64,000 nt of DNA from Hymenopellis radicata. Lineage: Eukaryota > Basidiomycota > Agaricomycetes > Agaricales > Physalacriaceae. Below the pieces are notes generated by a model. The model worked only from the letters and a program-made list of their open reading frames with translations, did not search any database and was not told where the DNA came from. The first letter of the stretch is position 1. Each line of letters opens with the position of its first letter. The position numbers were made by a program, and so were the translations under genes. Shown piece by piece: positions 36,954 to 47,512 of this stretch. Where the stretch lies: contig JADNRX010000014.1 in NCBI GenBank assembly GCA_015501595.1, positions 343,317 through 407,316 on the forward strand. The letters are read 5' to 3'.

Positions 36954-37535
36954 TGGAGGTCCGCTTTATGGGATAAGATGGCTCTAGACGACAACGTCCG
37001 CCCCGGCATTTCGACTGCGTCAATTTACAATATGATAAGTTGATAAGAAGCGTGTGCATGGACTACGTAGCTTATCGCCGGCCGGCATTCGGGCCAGAGT
37101 CCGCTGGGACCTGACGCGGGCGTGTGACCATAACTTTTTGTTTCTCGTCTTCATTAGACTCGCGTCTGTGAATCGTCTCAACGGACTCGTGACCTCTTTG
37201 CAGTGTTTCGAAAGAGGTGTCTGATCCTCGGAGTCGTCGAGGAATTACATGATGTGGTGCAAATACGCTCTATTGCGCACATAAGTCGTTCATCCTCTTC
37301 ATAGCAGATACCTGACGTTGCACGATCCTCCGGGCCGTCTAATCTAACGCTGAACCCTTCCGGATCTATGGAGTCAAGTTTCTGTCTCCCTGACTATGGG
37401 ACCTACCGCCCTTCTGATTTGCTAGCGCTTCTTCAAGCGAAAAGATAGCACTTATCATCACCGCTATCTACCTACTGGATTTCGTAACTTATATACTAAG
37501 GCGGCCTTTCGAGCTAGCTATCGTTCAATCTCTTC
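36954..37535. promoter_or_regulatory. Divergent promoter region of oxidoreductase and permease
   Basis: This 582-bp region separates two start codons. TATATA at 37491-37496 lies 40 bp before the permease start. GC-rich palindromes such as CCGGCCGG near 37080 could bind zinc-cluster regulators, but that is only a suggestion. Confidence 0.4.
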
Positions 37536-39512
37536 ATGTCCGATAGTAAAGAGCTTTCCCGCAAGTCTTCTGAGGTCACTTCTGTCGATGAAGTCCTTGC
37601 TCGACCATACCACTATTCCCCCGCTGAAGTCGAAGGGTTCACTGTAGACCCTGCGGCTTCTAGGCATATATGCCGTCAATACGACTTGAGAATTATGCCC
37701 ATCATATTCTGCATGTATCTGTTCTCCGCTCTAGATAGAGGAAATCTTGGTGCGTATATTTGCCTTTCGAACACGTTTTTAGATAGTATTGCTCATTCAT
37801 CTAAAGGGAACGCTAAAACGGATGGCTTGAACAAGGATTTAGGTCTGGTGGGAAACCAGTACAACAACATTGTCACGGTACAGAGCGCTACTTTTGCCGG
37901 TATGGCCATTTTTGGTGGCTACATCACGAAGAGATTCGGCGCGTCGAGAATGATGCCCATATATATGTTTTTCTGGGGCACGATGGCGCTGATTGTGAGT
38001 CCATCCAAGAGGTCTTCCCCACTTCATTCACGTTACTTATTACCAGAACGCCACGGTTCATGATTATAAGGGAATTATGATTGTTCGGTATTTCCTGGGC
38101 TCTTTCGAAGGACTGTTCGGCCCAGCGGTACCGATCTATCTCACTTCGTTCTACACTAGAGGAGAGCTGGCGAAGCGTTTGGCGGTCTGGTATTCTAGTA
38201 GTGCCCTCTCTGGCGCATTCAGCGGTCTTTTGAGCTACGGGTATGTCCTCACACAATATGTGCCGTGACTGATTCATCGAGGGCTGTCTCATTATCATAG
38301 GATATTCCAGATAGAATCCTCCATCCCAGGCTGGAAGATCCTCTTCTTGATAGAAGGTGGATTGACCGTTCTCGTTGCGATAATTGCATTGTAAGTTACT
38401 CTTCCTCGGGTAGCCTATGCCGTTGGGTAGACTAACCATCCTCAGCTTCACTCTTCCCGCTTTTCCTCAACGGTGCCCATGGCTTACTGATAACGAGAAA
38501 GAGATCGCAGTGATGCGCCTCTTAAGTAAGTGTCTGTACAACTGTAAACTCCCATGATTGACTCAGGCACCTCGTAGAGGATTCTTCGCAGAGTGTGGAT
38601 GCAGAGTTCACCCATAGTGAATTTTTCGCACCTGCTAAGGACTGGAAGTTTTATATCCTTATGATATTCGCCCTCGTTTGTATCTCTCTCGGTTCGTCGA
38701 ACCCGGATCGACTAACGCATTCAGCTGTAGTGTTACGGAACGGCTGCATCAACCGCTACGACTTTCTTACCGCAACTGATATCCCGCTTCAACTTCAGTG
38801 CAGTCAAGACGAACCTTTACACCGTTGCGCCCAATCTTGTGGCGGTTGTGTTTCTCCTCACTGTCGCTTCTCTGTCAGATTACTTCAGGTATGGTTAGTG
38901 ACTGCAGTAGGAACCCAGCTCAAGTTTTTGCCAGACAGAGAACGATTTTTCTCGCTTTCGCGATGGCTACGACCATGACGGGTTGCATCATATTGGCAGC
39001 CACAAGCATCCACCAGATAGGCGTTGGATATTTGCTTGTTTCTTGATACAATGTGGTGCCCATGTTCCTACAACGATGTTCCACTCTTGGTACGTCTATT
39101 CTGTTCGATTACCAGCGGAATGCAACTCATTGGCTCGTACAGGCATAATAACAACGATCCTTCAGAGAATGGCCGCGCTTTTCGTACTGGGACGCTTACG
39201 CTTGCTGCCAACGCTGGCTCACTGATCAGCGCTAACATTTTCTTGGACTCGTGGGCTCCCAAATACACCAAGGCGCTGATCATTTCGGCATGCCTTCAAG
39301 TCCTCGGTATGGTCATCGTCTTGTCGCTGAGAACGTACATGTCTCTTGAAAATAAGAAGAGAAACAAGCAGCAGGGTGTCAATTGGGTATGTTTTCGGAC
39401 AAATTTCGCTGGAACATACCTCAACGCAAATCTCCCATAGAAAACTGAAGACGTTCCAACGGTTGCCCTCGTCGAGGGTCCCAAGAATAAGCACTTCAGA
39501 TACTTCTTATGA
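37536..39512 (+). CDS. MFS permease, Dal5/Tna1 anion:cation symporter family
   Basis: About 497 residues in ten exons: 37536-37749, 37807-37994, 38047-38240, 38301-38390, 38446-38525, 38578-38675, 38731-38888, 38935-39089, 39143-39386 and 39441-39512. Family features are YDLRIMPIIFCMYLFSALDR before TM1, RGNLGNAKTDGLNKDLGL, NIVTVQSATFAGMAIFGGYI, RYFLGSFEGLFGPAVPIYLT and FYTRGELAKRLAVWY. Such carriers import allantoate, nicotinate, biotin precursors or similar organic anions. One T is missing from a TTTT run near 39031 in the eighth exon, so the raw frame stops there. Twelve membrane helices are expected. Paired with the divergent flavoenzyme, it may supply its substrate. Confidence 0.83.
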
Positions 39513-39719
39513 TTACAACATTTCAGTAGCCTTCTCAATAAAGATGTAGTTTAGGCTTTTGATGGATTGCCGAGAAGCTCCTTTCCCGACGCGCATGGAG
39601 CAGCATTGGAGCTGCACCACACCATATCGCCCTTCAGGAAATTGGTTTTAAGTTCGATAAGCGGCCGCTGCCCTCCCTTATCTTCGCGACCAAAGGCCGA
39701 TAAGGAGTATGCTGGGAGT

Positions 39720-41983
39720 ATGTCTCTACCATCAGCAGGCTTTGTATTCGGTTCTGCTTCCAGCGCGCAGAGTGTCCGAGATGTGATAGCCTCTTGTGTG
39801 TGTCTCGGGTGTAAAGCCCGTCTGTATTCTTGCATCCTTCTAATCTCCAACTACAGACCGCCGGGCTCAGTTTTTAGTTGCGGAGGCCACCGTTGCCTCG
39901 TCACCCGATGTGACGGACTCTGTTGAAGACGAGGAGGGCAGCACTTTTGGTGCTACTGACACGGAAGATGAGGCGCCTGGGACTGAGGAAGTACGCACTG
40001 GGGCGCACGCGCACGACGATGGTCTGCTGAACCAAATGGATTGGGATGGCCTGAGCGCGTCGCCGGGCAGCTTCCAAACACCATCGACGCCATTTCTGGC
40101 GTCTACTCATCACAGTCCATTTATTGGGCCAGTATCAGGCAGTCCTCCTCCGAACGTCGATGAGGAGACGCCGCTGCTACGACGCGTCTCATTCTCTGCA
40201 GATGCGCACCCTCATCATAATCTTCGGCGTCCTGAGCTGCCGCGTACCCAGCATCTAGGAACAGTACACTCCTCGGACGAAGTTCGTCGACCTGTTTTGC
40301 GGCCTGTCATTCGACGAGCATCTAGTGGATCGATCGCGCCTTCTACCACTAGTCAACCTAAGATCGCGGGTATGAGCACATTTGGGCAAACAGTGCGTGC
40401 CTAGGTTTCGCATCTATGCATTCTAAGTTAGGCTGATTCGTTCTACTAGTTGTTCAATTCCATCGCGATTCTGCTCGGTATTGGAATGTTGTCGGAGCCT
40501 CTAGCCTTCTCATATGCTGGGTGGACTGCAGGAACGATCCTCATTGTCTTCTATGGTTTCATAAGTTGCTATACGTGAGTTATCTCTTCGCCCAAGTGCA
40601 CAATAACGAACCGTCCTAGTGCCAAACTGCTTGCTCGGATCATCCTTTCCGATCCTCGCTTGAGATCGTATACTGACATAGGCCGAAAAGCGTTTGGTCC
40701 GAGATCAACGCTTTTCATTAGTAGTCTCTTCTGCTTGGAGTTGTTCTCGGTGAGGTACGAGCATGGCTACTCTCCTCTCTTTGTTGCCAATCCTTCTTCA
40801 GTGTAATATTGGTGACTTTGTACGCGGACTCTATACATTCCCTACTCCCGCACTTTTCCTCAAATACTTACAAGCTATGGGGCCTTCTAATGTGAGTTCA
40901 TTCCTTATAGCAGTCTCGCTACGAGGATACTCAGCCTATGCAGCTTGGTGCCTACCGTCTTTCTGCCACTCTCGCTTCTCTCATACACTTCCGTGTTGGG
41001 AATTCTATCAACGGTTTTAATGATTATTGTCATCCTCGTCGATGGCGTTTCCAAAAGGGACGCTCCCGGCAGTCTCTGGTCCCCTGCCGAAACATCTTTT
41101 GGTGTCGAAAGCGCGAATAATCTTGGTCTTGCGTTTGGCCTCTTCATGGCTGGGTTTTCCGGTCACGCTGTCATACCGTCTCTCGCTCGCGACATGCAAG
41201 ATCCAAGCCAGTTTGACAAAATGATTGATTGGGCCTTCGTGAGTCTCCCAAGGCCGCATGTCAGAACTGAGCATCGACGACTTGCCAGGTTATCGCCACA
41301 TTTATTTACGGTTTGATTGGGTACGCCGGATACTTGATGTTCGGGGCTAATGTTAGCGAAGAGGTGAATCTAACGTCTAGTATCGTTCAACGTCCACTGA
41401 CAACGTTTCTACTTGTAGATTAGTATGGACCTGCTCAGGACTCCGGGATACAGCCCTATCTTGAATCAGGCAGCGCTTTGGATGCTTGTCATCAGTCCTT
41501 TGTGCGTTGTGTTCTGTCTTTCACGTTTCTCAGCTTATCAGTTCGACAGGTCCAAATTCGCGCTCACAACGCAACCGGTAAGTCTGAATGTTATCACACG
41601 CCACCTGAATGCTCAGCCATGGGCAGCTTAACGCGACGATCTCGATCCTCCTCGGCATTGACGTGCTCCCATCCTCGCATGAGGATGTCGCAAAGAGACT
41701 AACCACTCCCCAAGGTGCATTAATGTCCAGGAAACGCATACTGGGAAATATCCAGAGAGTTGTCGTAACACTGCTTGCCGTCGGCGTTTCAGTAGCCGTC
41801 CCCGATTTCTCTGCGGTCATGTCCTTCCTCGGATCTGTGTCCGCATTCTTGATTTGTGTTATTGGTCCTCTCGCCGCCAATATAGCTCTCACTGGGAAGT
41901 GTAGCTTGTTTGACGGCATGGTACTTGTGTCCGCCACAATCATGGGGGTCTGGGGAACGTGTGCTGCTTTCAGATCCGCTTGA
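39720..41983 (+). CDS. AVT1: Avt1-type vacuolar amino-acid transporter
   Basis: A 599-residue AAAP-family transporter from ten exons: 39720-39795, 39857-40392, 40450-40574, 40620-40754, 40802-40891, 40944-41238, 41289-41363, 41419-41501, 41550-41577 and 41627-41983. The acidic and Ser-rich N-terminal cytosolic domain (SVRDVIASYRRAQFLVAE; DEETPLLRR) is typical of Avt1. The membrane part starts LFNSIAILLGIGMLSEPLAF and includes FGLFMAGFSGHAVIPSLARD and LTTPQGALMSRKRILGNIQR. It would move neutral amino acids across the vacuolar membrane. The start at 39720 is chosen because the ASY junction joins cleanly; an in-frame ATG at 39567 exists. All junctions keep frame. Confidence 0.85.
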
Positions 41984-42746
41984 CTGAAAACAGGACAATC
42001 TCAGTACAATACAATCACTCTACGAAATATACGAAGCATCACGTCTCTGACGCTTGTGTGATGTTCAAGAGTAAACATTGTGTCGTTGTAGGAGCTATGT
42101 TTACCACTGGCATTGTTGTGGCGCACACGGTCCAGGAAAAAAAACAGCCTCACAGCCGCTAGACCACCACCACCACCGGCTTGAACGCATCACTGGACGC
42201 ACGGTCATTTGTTCCCAATCACGGGTTGAACCTGTTCGCCAAAGTAACGAAAGTGTGTACTCAGCATAAGTAAACAAGTATTCAGGACTGGATCAGATTC
42301 AAGTCTGCTTGGAGAATCCAGTCGGCATCGGAGAAGAGCTATGCATCTGCTTCAACGATAGTCACGCGCTGTAAGTAATCCGCGAAGGAGTTCGGTAGCT
42401 CTGCGATATCGATGTCTAGAGGTGTCCAGGTGCAACGCAAGTATGTCCTAAAGCGACACAAATACCGACCAGCAGGATGAACGATAGAGGTGTGAAGATC
42501 GAGATAAAGATGTTCTCTACAAAGAAGAACACGGGAGAAAGACTGAGTTTGTTTACATGGCGGCAAGAAGTACATCATATCACCTTCCACTATAGACAAC
42601 AGTAGTGCCTGAAATTTCCGCGTCACTTGGGGGTAGAGTCCTGTGGATGTCGATGTATAGGTTCACTGCTTTCAGAAAGGGTTGATTGAAAGCAGTATAA
42701 TCAGTACAATACAATCTACACACTCTCTATGAAATGTAATGAATCA
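41984..42746. other. Intergenic between AVT1 and eIF3k 3' ends
   Basis: About 760 bases between convergent genes. A minus-strand open frame at 42339-42626 shows no known domain and was not accepted. The two ends of this stretch carry diverged copies of one sequence, listed as a repeat. Confidence 0.45.
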
Positions 42747-42790
42747 TCACGGCTTTGAAGCATGTGCAATGATTTTTCCAAGTTCTGAGA
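42001..42790. repeat. Diverged direct duplication of the eIF3k 3' end (42001-42075 and 42700-42790)
   Basis: Both segments share CAGTACAATACAAT followed by a CACTCT-like stretch, ATGAAA or ACGAAA, and CATCACG. The right copy includes the last eIF3k coding exon and stop. The left copy reads as a decayed version, about 70 per cent alike by eye over some 70 bases. The spacing is about 700 bp. Confidence 0.5.
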
Positions 42791-43670
42791 AGAGGGTAAG
42801 CGACGTGGCGATAATGACGGAAAAACACGTACGGGGAAGTTTTATGCTTTCCTGTACAACCGTCGCCTCAATCTGGTTGTCAGGATTGGGAGGGATGCTG
42901 ATGACTGTCCCAGAGGCATCTAACGTCCAACCCAATTTTTCGACAAAGGCTACAACATCGGGTCCTACAAAAATCAGTCAAGACAGGGCGGAACGTAGCA
43001 GCCACACTTACCATTCAGGGCCAAGTATGAACCGAGGCGGTCGACGCCTATGCGCGTGAAGGTAGCTTTTACTGCACGAATAGCGACGTTGCGTACAGCG
43101 TCATCAAACCCGACATATTCCACCGTGTAGTTGTCTCGTAGTGATTCAAGATCATCCGAGCGGTAGACCTCCCAGAATTTAGGGAACCGACATCGATAGA
43201 GAAGGTCATGAAGGGTTTGAAGAATGGGGAGTAGGACAGGTAATGGATCGGGTTCATCGAGCGTGGCATTTGGCGGTCTGTCTTCAAGAATGGCGATGCA
43301 GAGATTGAAGTCGGGTAAGGGCGATGCGGTGAGGGATTTTATGAGGATATTGATAACAACATCCGGGTTGTAGAGGTCAGGATTGAATTGATATCTTTTT
43401 CAAGTCTGATGAGAAAGTATATCATTGCATGGGGAAACCGTTACAATTTCAAGATAGCCAGGTTGGCCAGACAGTCATACTCCTGGTTCCTCGTCTGCTG
43501 GTAGAGATAGTCCTCAAGGATGGTGATGTTGGATGGGTTGTACCGATCTGCGTGTCATTTTGTCAGAATATAGCTGAGAGTCTCGACGCGCATTGAAGCG
43601 TACCAACACCGGAAACCAGGTTGTCAATGTGTTCTGGCCGTGTCGCCGGGCATTCCCAAGTAGCGACCAT
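42747..43670 (-). CDS. EIF3K: Translation initiation factor eIF3 subunit k
   Basis: A 240-residue subunit of eIF3, which scaffolds 43S preinitiation complexes; it has HEAT-like and winged-helix parts. Exons 43604-43670, 43445-43547, 43012-43394, 42833-42964 and 42747-42784 join in frame. Signatures: VDRYNPSNITILEDYLYQQT, YDCLANLAILKLYQFNP, FWEVYRSDDLESLRDNYTVE, TFTRIGVDRLGSYLALNGPD and the C-terminal IEATVVQESIKLPQLGKII. The length matches the family. It is head-to-head with WDR5/Swd3, with only 65 bp between start codons. Confidence 0.9.
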
Positions 43671-43735
43671 TGTCGTCGTGTCGAGTGAGGGTGGGAGGGA
43701 ACTTTTTTCAAGCCACGTGCCATCGCCCTCTTGAA
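43671..43735. promoter_or_regulatory. 65-bp eIF3k/WDR5 shared promoter with a CACGTG E-box
   Basis: The perfect palindrome CACGTG sits at 43714-43719, 17 bp before the WDR5 start. Such E-boxes bind bHLH factors such as Cbf1. The gap must contain both leaders, so transcripts probably begin inside or just next to coding sequence. Use of the box is inferred. Confidence 0.55.
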
Positions 43736-45016
43736 ATGAATCCAACACCTGAAAATGGCGAAACTCTGAAAGCCAACGGCGTCGTCCACGACAAACCTCA
43801 GGATGTGCAATATACACCTCATCTGTCTCTCATCGGCCACACGAGAGCGATATCTTCCCTAAAATTTAGTCCGGACGGCGCAATGCTCGCTTCATCTGGT
43901 AGGACGCTTCGTCGTTGCCGGGCACAATCTGATTTCTGGACGAAAGCAAGGCGCCGACAAACTCATCAAGCTCTGGGATACTTACACTGGCGATATACTT
44001 CGTACATTGGCCGGCCACGCCCAAGGCATATCCGATGTCGCGTGGGCACCAGACGGCAAGTTCCTGGCCTCCGCCTCCGACGACAAAACGGTCAGGATAT
44101 GGAGTCTAGATACTGTAAGTTTCCCTTGAACTTAGCAAACGGCAACCTACGCGTTACAGGGCAGCGAAATCAATACCCTACATGGGCATACGAACTTTGT
44201 TTTTTGTGTCAATTATAATCCCAACTCAAACTTGCTTGTATCCGGAGGTTTCGATGAAACCTTACGCGTCTGGGATGTCGCGAATGGTGAGTTCGATTAT
44301 CCTTTCGATACTTATAACTCAACTCGCATGTAGGCAAATCATTAAAGGTCCTCCCTGCGCATTCCGATCCCGTCACGTCTGTGAGCTTCAATCATGACGG
44401 AACGCTGATAGTATCCTGCGCCATGGACGGATTTGTGTAAGTCTTCCTGGTCCCACATTTCTTCTGTATTGAATATACCATCCTGATAGACGAATATGGG
44501 ATGTCGATTCGGGCCAATGTTTGAAGACGCTAACTGACGATGATAACCCCATTTGGTGCGCATGTTTACAACGTATTTCGCTTTCTTCTATCTCAATTAC
44601 ACCTCTAGCTCTCATGTAGAGTTCTCGCCCAATTCCCGGTTCGTCCTCATTGGTACACAAGATTCTACCATTCGACTCTGGAACTATCTGACATCGCGCT
44701 GCGTGAAAACGTATACTGGCCATGTCAATCGGACCTACTGCCTCTTCTCGTGTTTTACTCAGACCGGTCGAAAATGCGTTGTCAGTGGGAGCGAGGATCA
44801 CAAAGTGTATCTGTGGGACCTGCAGACGCGTGAAATAGTGCAAGTGCTTGAAGGGCATACAGATGTCGTGCTTGCTATTGCAGTAAGCATGCTCAATCAC
44901 GCTTTTCTTCTCACATCTGACGCGTATGATAGACCCATCCTTCGCGGCCAATCATTGCTACTGCCGCTTTGGAAAGAGATCTTTCGATACGCTTGTGGTC
45001 TGCGAAACCTTCTTAA
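43736..45016 (+). CDS. SWD3: WDR5/Swd3, COMPASS histone H3K4 methyltransferase WD40 subunit
   Basis: A 326-residue seven-bladed WD40 propeller. Exons 43736-43898, 43951-44114, 44160-44286, 44334-44436, 44490-44555, 44609-44882 and 44933-45016 all join in frame. Blade motifs include [99 protein letters not shown] and [20 protein letters not shown]. This sequence pattern is specific to WDR5, which scaffolds the SET1/COMPASS complex by binding H3 and WIN motifs. No frame problems. Confidence 0.9.
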
Positions 45017-45355
45017 TTGCCATTACCGTTACCCGAATGCTTGATGTCGTCAATAATACCCGTTATCTGAGTGGATGCTAGCGGTCTGACACGTCTCGCG
45101 ACTCGGACTGTGGACACCCGCTAATACGGATGTGATGGATAGTCGGCGGGTGACATTGTTTCGGAAGTCACGCCATGCTGAGAGATCCTCATGTCAGCCT
45201 CTTCTAAGCAACTGAGTAGGTCATCTGACTTGACGCGATTGCCGTTCGGAGGATAGACGGGTGTGGTGAGAATTTCAATATATAAGACATCGATTGAAGC
45301 ATCAATACACATCCACCCTCTCTCTAACAGTCTCTGCAGCCTCATCTTCCACCCA
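45017..45355 (+). promoter_or_regulatory. Intergenic with TATA box of the GST gene
   Basis: TATATAA at 45279-45285 lies 71-77 bp before the GST start codon, a suitable place for a TATA box. The rest contains the WDR5 3' flank; no other feature was seen. Confidence 0.5.
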
Positions 45356-46219
45356 ATGCCTGCTACCCTCTACACTTTCTCGGCCTCCATTTGGGGCGCT
45401 GCGGCTGAACTCGCAGTAGCCCAGCTCGGATATCCTGCTGGCGCAGTGGAAGTGAAGACGATCAATCTCGTCGAGGGTCAAAACTTCGAGCCCTCCTTCC
45501 TCGATAAAAACATCAATGGAACCCTCCCCACACTCGACGTTGACGGAGAGGTGTACAAAAACACAACCGATGTAGTGAGGTATTTGACGTCACACGCGCC
45601 TACCCCTCTCCCTGCTCCACACCCGAGCAACAAGAGCTTATCCGTGTCATCCACGAAGAGCAATACGATCCCAACTTTGCCTTACTCCTTGTTGTGTGTA
45701 CCTTTATACCCATATCATTCAGTCTGCGTAATTGACGACCTTTCTACAGCGCAACCCAGAGGAGTTGGCTGCCAAAGCCGCCGCAATTCCAAAGCTCTTC
45801 GTGGCAGGGCGTCAAGCCACTCTTAACCGCCTCGTCGCCGATCCCGCTGCGGCCAAGTACGCCGACTTTTACAAAGCCAAGCTCGAGGGCAATGGCTTCC
45901 TCTTGAACGTATACGAGGGAACCACTCCCCGGAAAAGTTCTTTGAAGTTTCACAAGCCCACTTCGAGAAATTGCGCGCGCTCATCTACGAGATACTCCCA
46001 AAGCAGCTTCAGGCGGAGAATGGGGAGGCAGATTTCCACGTCGTTGCTTGGTTGACGAGGATCGCAGCAACCAGCGGGGGTACTTCAGCAGGCGATGCAG
46101 TAGAGGCGATTGAGAAGAGCTTCGGAGCGCCCTTGCCTCCAACAGTGAAGTCGTTCTTCACGAAATGGATCCCCAGGGACAGCTGGAAGACGGTATACGG
46201 AACGGCTGGTCTCCATTAA
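45356..46219 (+). CDS. Glutathione S-transferase-like protein
   Basis: About 268 residues in two exons, 45356-45690 and 45750-46219. The thioredoxin-fold N-terminal domain reads MPATLYTFSASIWGAAAELA, NFEPSFLDKNINGTLPTLDV and TTDVVRYLTSH. The helical C-terminal domain follows (HFEKLRALIYEILPKQLQ; FHVVAWLTRIAATSG). The likely active-site residue is in the FSASIW segment. One base is missing near 45621 and one C in the C4 run at 45927-45930; with both restored, each exon reads through. The GST class is uncertain, with resemblance to fungal Ure2p/eEF1B-gamma-like types. It ends only 40 bp from the next gene's stop. Confidence 0.75.
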
Positions 46220-46259
46220 TTGGTGGTTTCTAGTCCATTAGGTTGTATTAATAGTGTAA

Positions 46260-47159
46260 TCATGAGTCCTCAATACTGTCGAGAGCCGTCATAGAGTCGT
46301 TAAGCATATTCATGTTTGATAACTCCAGTTCTTGGCGCATTTCGTCTAATCTAGATTATCATCAGAAATGAAGGGGAAAGGAAAACTGAATCGACTTGCA
46401 TTCGTCGGATCTCTTCTGCAGCATCCCAACCAACGATGAATTCTTCCTCGGTCATCTCCCGTTGCGCCAGTCGAGCCATTTGGATAGCCGAGTCCCAAAG
46501 AGCTAGCACTTCACCGTTTAGAAGAGGCGCTATGAAGCGAAAGTGGTGATGCATTCGAGTATGCGGTTTCAGCGGAGGATGATGGGGAATAACCTCGCGT
46601 GCTAGCTCGTCGATGACCTTGACGGTAGAAAGAATAGTGCTTCGAAAATGCACCCCAGCAAAAGGTGTTCCATGAGATCCCCAGCCTGGGTGCGACGAGG
46701 TGGTCGGGATGGAGAGTGACGATATCAGACAGGACCGCAAGTATTCCCGAGTAATATATTCATGGACAGACTGTCATTGAGTAGTTGGTTTAGACATCTC
46801 CGAGTAGGAAACGGTACACGCACATGTGGGACATCGCCTCTGCTCACTGGCCGATAGTCTTTCGATATTCTCGACATACGGAGACGCATAGCGATGCGGC
46901 GCTTCAGGCAGAAAAACATGGAAAAGAAACACTAGGCGACGCTGTCATCATCTATCAAGCGCTCGTAATTGTCCCGACTTACGACAAGAGTATATGAAGC
47001 ACCAATGACCAGTGCGTTGTAGTTATTCTTGAAAGCTTGTCGTGGAGAATTGCGCACGGCTTGCGACAACAGTGCGAAACAAGACAGAAGGACGACGCAT
47101 GCTGTAACCAAGACGAGGAAGAGGTATGTCAACGAGGACAGGAAACGCCAGGAAGGCAT
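46260..47159 (-). CDS. Dlt1-like two-helix membrane protein
   Basis: A 248-residue protein from exons 46983-47159, 46824-46931, 46400-46770 and 46260-46350. Two hydrophobic segments lie near the N-terminus (LSSLTYLFLVLVTACVVLLS; the second spans NALVIGASYTLVV and CFFSMFFCL). A cytosolic domain follows: SKDYRPVSRGDVPHSVHEYI, GWGSHGTPFAGVHFRSTIL, HPPLKPHTRMHHHFRFIAPL. This is the pattern of yeast Dlt1 (defect at low temperature) relatives, whose molecular role is unknown. The last intron (46351-46399) starts GCAAGT and must be GC-AG for the frame to hold. An in-frame ATG at 47225 would add 22 residues. Confidence 0.7.
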
Positions 47160-47512
47160 AACGACATGAGAGTCAAGATCAGAAGTGCTTAGGGTTAGGA
47201 GTTCGGCGTTAACGTTCACTTTCAAGTCTCGTTCGACAACAGTAGTTTTCTTTGTTTGAAGGGAAAAGGCTTCATAGTTTTAAATTACTTTACACTTTTG
47301 TATTGTCAGTTCTAACGCGACGTGGATAAACCTAAACAAAGCGCAGTGCGATCATAAGAGTACATGCATACCAGATGCTATAGCGATAGTGCAGGAAATG
47401 AAGGGTATGAAGAAAAGAAAGAAAGCAAGAAGTGATGATGAGAGCTTAAGCTTGCACGTTGGCACTGAAAATACACGTCAATCAAGCCCACGAGAGAAAT
47501 TACTGAAAGACC
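47160..47512. other. Intergenic between Dlt1-like and CAP genes
   Basis: About 350 bases, AT-rich. This holds the upstream region of the Dlt1-like gene and the 3' flank of the CAP gene. No regulatory motif stands out. Confidence 0.4.

Noticed and set aside
30480..41983. Secondary-metabolite biosynthetic gene cluster
   Set aside because: There are oxidoreductases and transporters but no core synthase, terpene cyclase or NRPS/PKS gene.
42339..42626. 95-codon minus frame between AVT1 and eIF3k
   Set aside because: Composition is unremarkable and no family was recognised; could be chance.
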